From the NCBI GenBank assembly GCA_958295905.1, contig OY282382.1, positions 4,646,910 to 4,710,909 of the forward strand: a stretch of DNA of 64,000 nt, given 5' to 3'. Source of the DNA: an uncultured Vicinamibacterales bacterium (GTDB lineage Bacteria > Acidobacteriota > Vicinamibacteria > Vicinamibacterales > UBA8438). Under the pieces are notes generated by a model. The model saw only the letters and a program-made list of their open reading frames with translations, searched no databases and was not told the origin of the DNA. Shown piece after piece: positions 61,948 to 64,000 of this stretch (within the stretch, counting starts at the first letter, position 1; every line of letters starts with the position of its first letter). A program made the translations under genes and the position numbers.

Positions 61948-62991
61948 ATGGTGGATCCGGTCCTCGCCCTGCTCGCGTTCGCCCTGCTCGCAGCCGCCGG
62001 CGTGGGGTTGTTCTGGCCCGTCGGCGGCCTGATCGGCCGGCTGCGCCGGCTGGCCGACCTCGACGAACGCGTGCGGCTGGAGGACGCCATCAAGCACATC
62101 TACATGTGCCAGCGCTCCCAACTGCGCTGCTCGCTCGACAGTCTCGCGGGACGGCTGGGGACATCGCGGGCGCGCGCCGCGTCGCTGATCTCCCGGCTTG
62201 CCGACCTGCGGCTGGTGCGCACCCCGAGCACCGGCCCCGCCCTGACCGCCGACGGCGAGCGCTCGGCCGTGCAGATCGTCCGCACCCATCGCATGTGGGA
62301 GCGCTACCTGGCCGACCGGACCGGAGTGCCGGCCGGCGAATGGCACGCCGAGGCGGAGCGGATGGAGCACGCGCTGTCGGCGGCGCAGGTCGACGCCCTC
62401 GACGCCCGCCTGGGGCATCCGGTCTGGGATCCGCACGGCGACCCGATTCCGGCGCCGACCGGCGAAATGCCGCCCGAGCCCGGCTTCGGCCTGCCGGCGG
62501 CGGAGCCGGGACGGACGGTGGAGGTCCTGCACCTGGAGGACGAGCCGCGCGAGATCTACGACGCCCTGCTCGAGGACGGGCTGTCGCCGGGCGCCCGCCT
62601 GGAAATCGTCGAACGCACCGACCGCGCCATCCGCCTGCGCGCCCACGGCCGCTCCTGGAACCTCGACCCGGTGACCGCGGACAACGTCACCGTTCGGTAT
62701 CTGGCCGCGGACGAGGCGGCCGACACCACCCCGGCCACCCTGCTCGACGCCGCGCCGGGGCGGACGGTGCGGGTCGCCAGCATCTCGCGGGCCTGTCAGG
62801 GGGCCCAGCGCCGGCGCCTCCTCGACCTGGGACTGGTGCCGGGGACGGCGGTGACGCCGGAGCTGACGAGCGCGGCCGGCGACCCCACCGCCTACCGCAT
62901 CCGGGGCGCGCTGATCGCGCTGCGGCGCTCCCAGGCGCAACTGATCTGGATCGACCCGCCGGACGTGCCGGCGCCGCAGGAGGCTGCCTGA
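61948..62991 (+). CDS. Membrane-anchored DtxR-like/FeoA fusion protein
   Basis: 347 aa from ATG 61948. An N-terminal membrane helix (MVDPVLALLAFALLAAAGVG) is followed by a winged helix and dimerisation region like DtxR/MntR (about 45-155: QRSQLRCSLDSLAGRLGTSR, SLISRLADLRLVRT, LTADGERSAVQIVRTHRMWE, ERMEHALS). Then come two SH3-like FeoA domains (about 185-250 and 265-340; VLDAAPGRTVRVASIS-like LLDAAPGRTVRVASISRACQ, RRLLDLGLVPGTAVTP). It overlaps feoB by TGATG. It probably regulates or assists Fe(II) uptake. A membrane-tethered metalloregulator is unusual. Confidence 0.85.
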   Translation: MVDPVLALLAFALLAAAGVGLFWPVGGLIGRLRRLADLDERVRLEDAIKHIYMCQRSQLRCSLDSLAGRLGTSRARAASLISRLADLRLVRTPSTGPALTADGERSAVQIVRTHRMWERYLADRTGVPAGEWHAEAERMEHALSAAQVDALDARLGHPVWDPHGDPIPAPTGEMPPEPGFGLPAAEPGRTVEVLHLEDEPREIYDALLEDGLSPGARLEIVERTDRAIRLRAHGRSWNLDPVTADNVTVRYLAADEAADTTPATLLDAAPGRTVRVASISRACQGAQRRRLLDLGLVPGTAVTPELTSAAGDPTAYRIRGALIALRRSQAQLIWIDPPDVPAPQEAA

Positions 62992-64000
62992 TGGCGGATA
63001 CCGCTTCACGCTCGGTCCTGCCCCGGTTCGGGGGATGCGCGGAGCACCGGGCCGAGAATCTGGTTCGGCTCGGTCTGAGCCCCGGCCGCTGGGACGTGCT
63101 GATCGCCCTCGCCGGCAATCCCAACGTCGGCAAGAGCACCGTCTTCAACGCCCTCACCGGCCTGCGGCAGCACACCGGCAACTGGCCGGGCAAGACCATC
63201 GTGCGGGCCGAGGGGGCGTTCGCCCACCGCGGCTCCCGGGTCAAGCTCGTCGATCTGCCGGGAACCTACTCGCTGCAGGCGGGCAGCGCCGACGAGGAGG
63301 TGGCGCGCGACTTCCTGCTCTTCGGGCGTCCCGACGTCACCGTGGCGGTGGTCGACGCCACCCGTCTCGAACGCAACCTCCATCTCGTCCTGCAGATCCT
63401 GAGCATCACCGACCGGGTGGTCGTGTTCCTGAATCTGATGGACGAGGCCCGCCGGCACGGCGTCGCCGTCGACGCGGCGCGGCTCGCGCGCGAGCTGGGG
63501 GTGCCGGTGGTCGGCGGCGCGGCCCGGAACCGGGTGGGCATCGACGATCTGCTCGAGACCGCCCACCGGGTCGCGACGGGCGAGACCCGCACCTCCCCGT
63601 TCCGGCTCGTCCGGCACGCGCCCGCCGTCGAGCAGGCCGTCGCCGCCCTCGCGGAGACCGTCGAGACGACGTTTCCGACGGTGGCGAACAGCCGCTGGGT
63701 GGCCGAGCGCCTGCTCAACGCGGACGACGCGGTGGCGACCGCGGTGCGCTCCGGCGAGCTGGGCCGGATCGCCGGGGACACCGGCGGCGACGCCGGGGCG
63801 CCGGTCCCGGACGCGGCCCGCCAACGGGTGCTGCAGGAGACCCGGCGGCTCCAGTGGGACCTGCCCCCCGACTTCCACGACACGGTGACGGAACGGACCT
63901 ACCACGCCGCGCAGGAGATCGCCGGGGGCGCGATGCGCCGCGGCCTCGGGCGGGCCCGCTTCGACCTCGACCGGTGGCTCGACGGGCTCCTGACGAGCCG
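62991..64000 (+). CDS. feoB: Ferrous iron transporter FeoB, N-terminal part (continues beyond window)
   Basis: At least 336 codons from ATG 62991, behind AGGAGG. The G-protein domain has G1 GNPNVGKST (near 43), G2 TGNWPGKT, G3 DLPGTYSL and G4 NLMDEARR. A helical GDI-like spacer follows (about 205-330). The membrane permease part lies past the right edge. Translationally coupled to the DtxR-FeoA gene. FeoB imports Fe(II) across the inner membrane. Confidence 0.95.
   Translation, partial: MADTASRSVLPRFGGCAEHRAENLVRLGLSPGRWDVLIALAGNPNVGKSTVFNALTGLRQHTGNWPGKTIVRAEGAFAHRGSRVKLVDLPGTYSLQAGSADEEVARDFLLFGRPDVTVAVVDATRLERNLHLVLQILSITDRVVVFLNLMDEARRHGVAVDAARLARELGVPVVGGAARNRVGIDDLLETAHRVATGETRTSPFRLVRHAPAVEQAVAALAETVETTFPTVANSRWVAERLLNADDAVATAVRSGELGRIAGDTGGDAGAPVPDAARQRVLQETRRLQWDLPPDFHDTVTERTYHAAQEIAGGAMRRGLGRARFDLDRWLDGLLTS

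Overview
The window is very GC-rich and dominated by secreted or periplasmic oxidoreductases, Tat-exported proteins, a DUF1501/DUF1800 pair, Ser/Thr kinases with PEGA tails, and repeated quinoprotein and alpha/beta-hydrolase families. That mix is typical of Acidobacteriota, probably a Vicinamibacteria-like lineage. This is an inference from gene content; no rRNA, tRNA or other taxonomic marker is present.\n\nLayout. (1) 1-4.3 kb, minus strand: a five-haem cytochrome running into an outer-membrane beta-barrel (cut by the left edge) and a double-FHA protein. (2) 4.5-20 kb: a signalling/export block. It holds two nearly identical kinase-TPR-PEGA genes with a MacB-like permease (intact in one copy, reduced to its last ~43 codons in the other), TolC and HlyD-type subunits, two related PEGA proteins (one frameshifted at a G9 run), and a plus-strand TPR-SUMF1 protein. 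(3) 20.1-35 kb: a decayed accessory zone. It contains broken XRE and hydrolase genes, a nucleotidyltransferase pair, a nonsense-mutated quinoprotein fragment, and phage portal and connector genes. The connector is split by four mobile elements inserted in series at CTAG. Further on come a fifth CTAG-flanked IS, a truncated kinase-helicase, a truncated endonuclease-like gene and a DNA methyltransferase. (4) 35-46.5 kb: ankyrin protein, quinoprotein-cupredoxin fusion, a permuted D-amino-acid-oxidase-like flavoprotein, a second quinoprotein, an M20 amidohydrolase and a KamA-like radical SAM enzyme. (5) 46.7-56.2 kb: DUF1501/DUF1800, a PIN and a MazF toxin-antitoxin pair, DinB-like, beta-propeller and CBS-HEPN proteins, a decayed permease and a small Cys-rich protein. 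(6) 56.5-61.3 kb: third quinoprotein, dihaem cytochrome and SoxC-like sulfite dehydrogenase in one direction. (7) 61.9-64 kb: a DtxR-FeoA regulator overlapping feoB (cut by the right edge).\n\nTwo mobile-element systems stand out. One is a ~175-bp non-coding element family with near-perfect 17-bp terminal inverted repeats and 9-10-bp flanking direct repeats (three full copies, one fragment). The other is the CTAG-targeted train of two full ISs and two matching miniature elements: removing all four and keeping a single CTAG restores the phage connector reading frame.\n\nSeveral real genes have no ordinary ATG-to-stop frame inside the window: both edge genes, the frameshifted and interrupted genes, and an antitoxin that appears to start at CTG. 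Many long antisense frames exist because of the GC bias; they were ignored.
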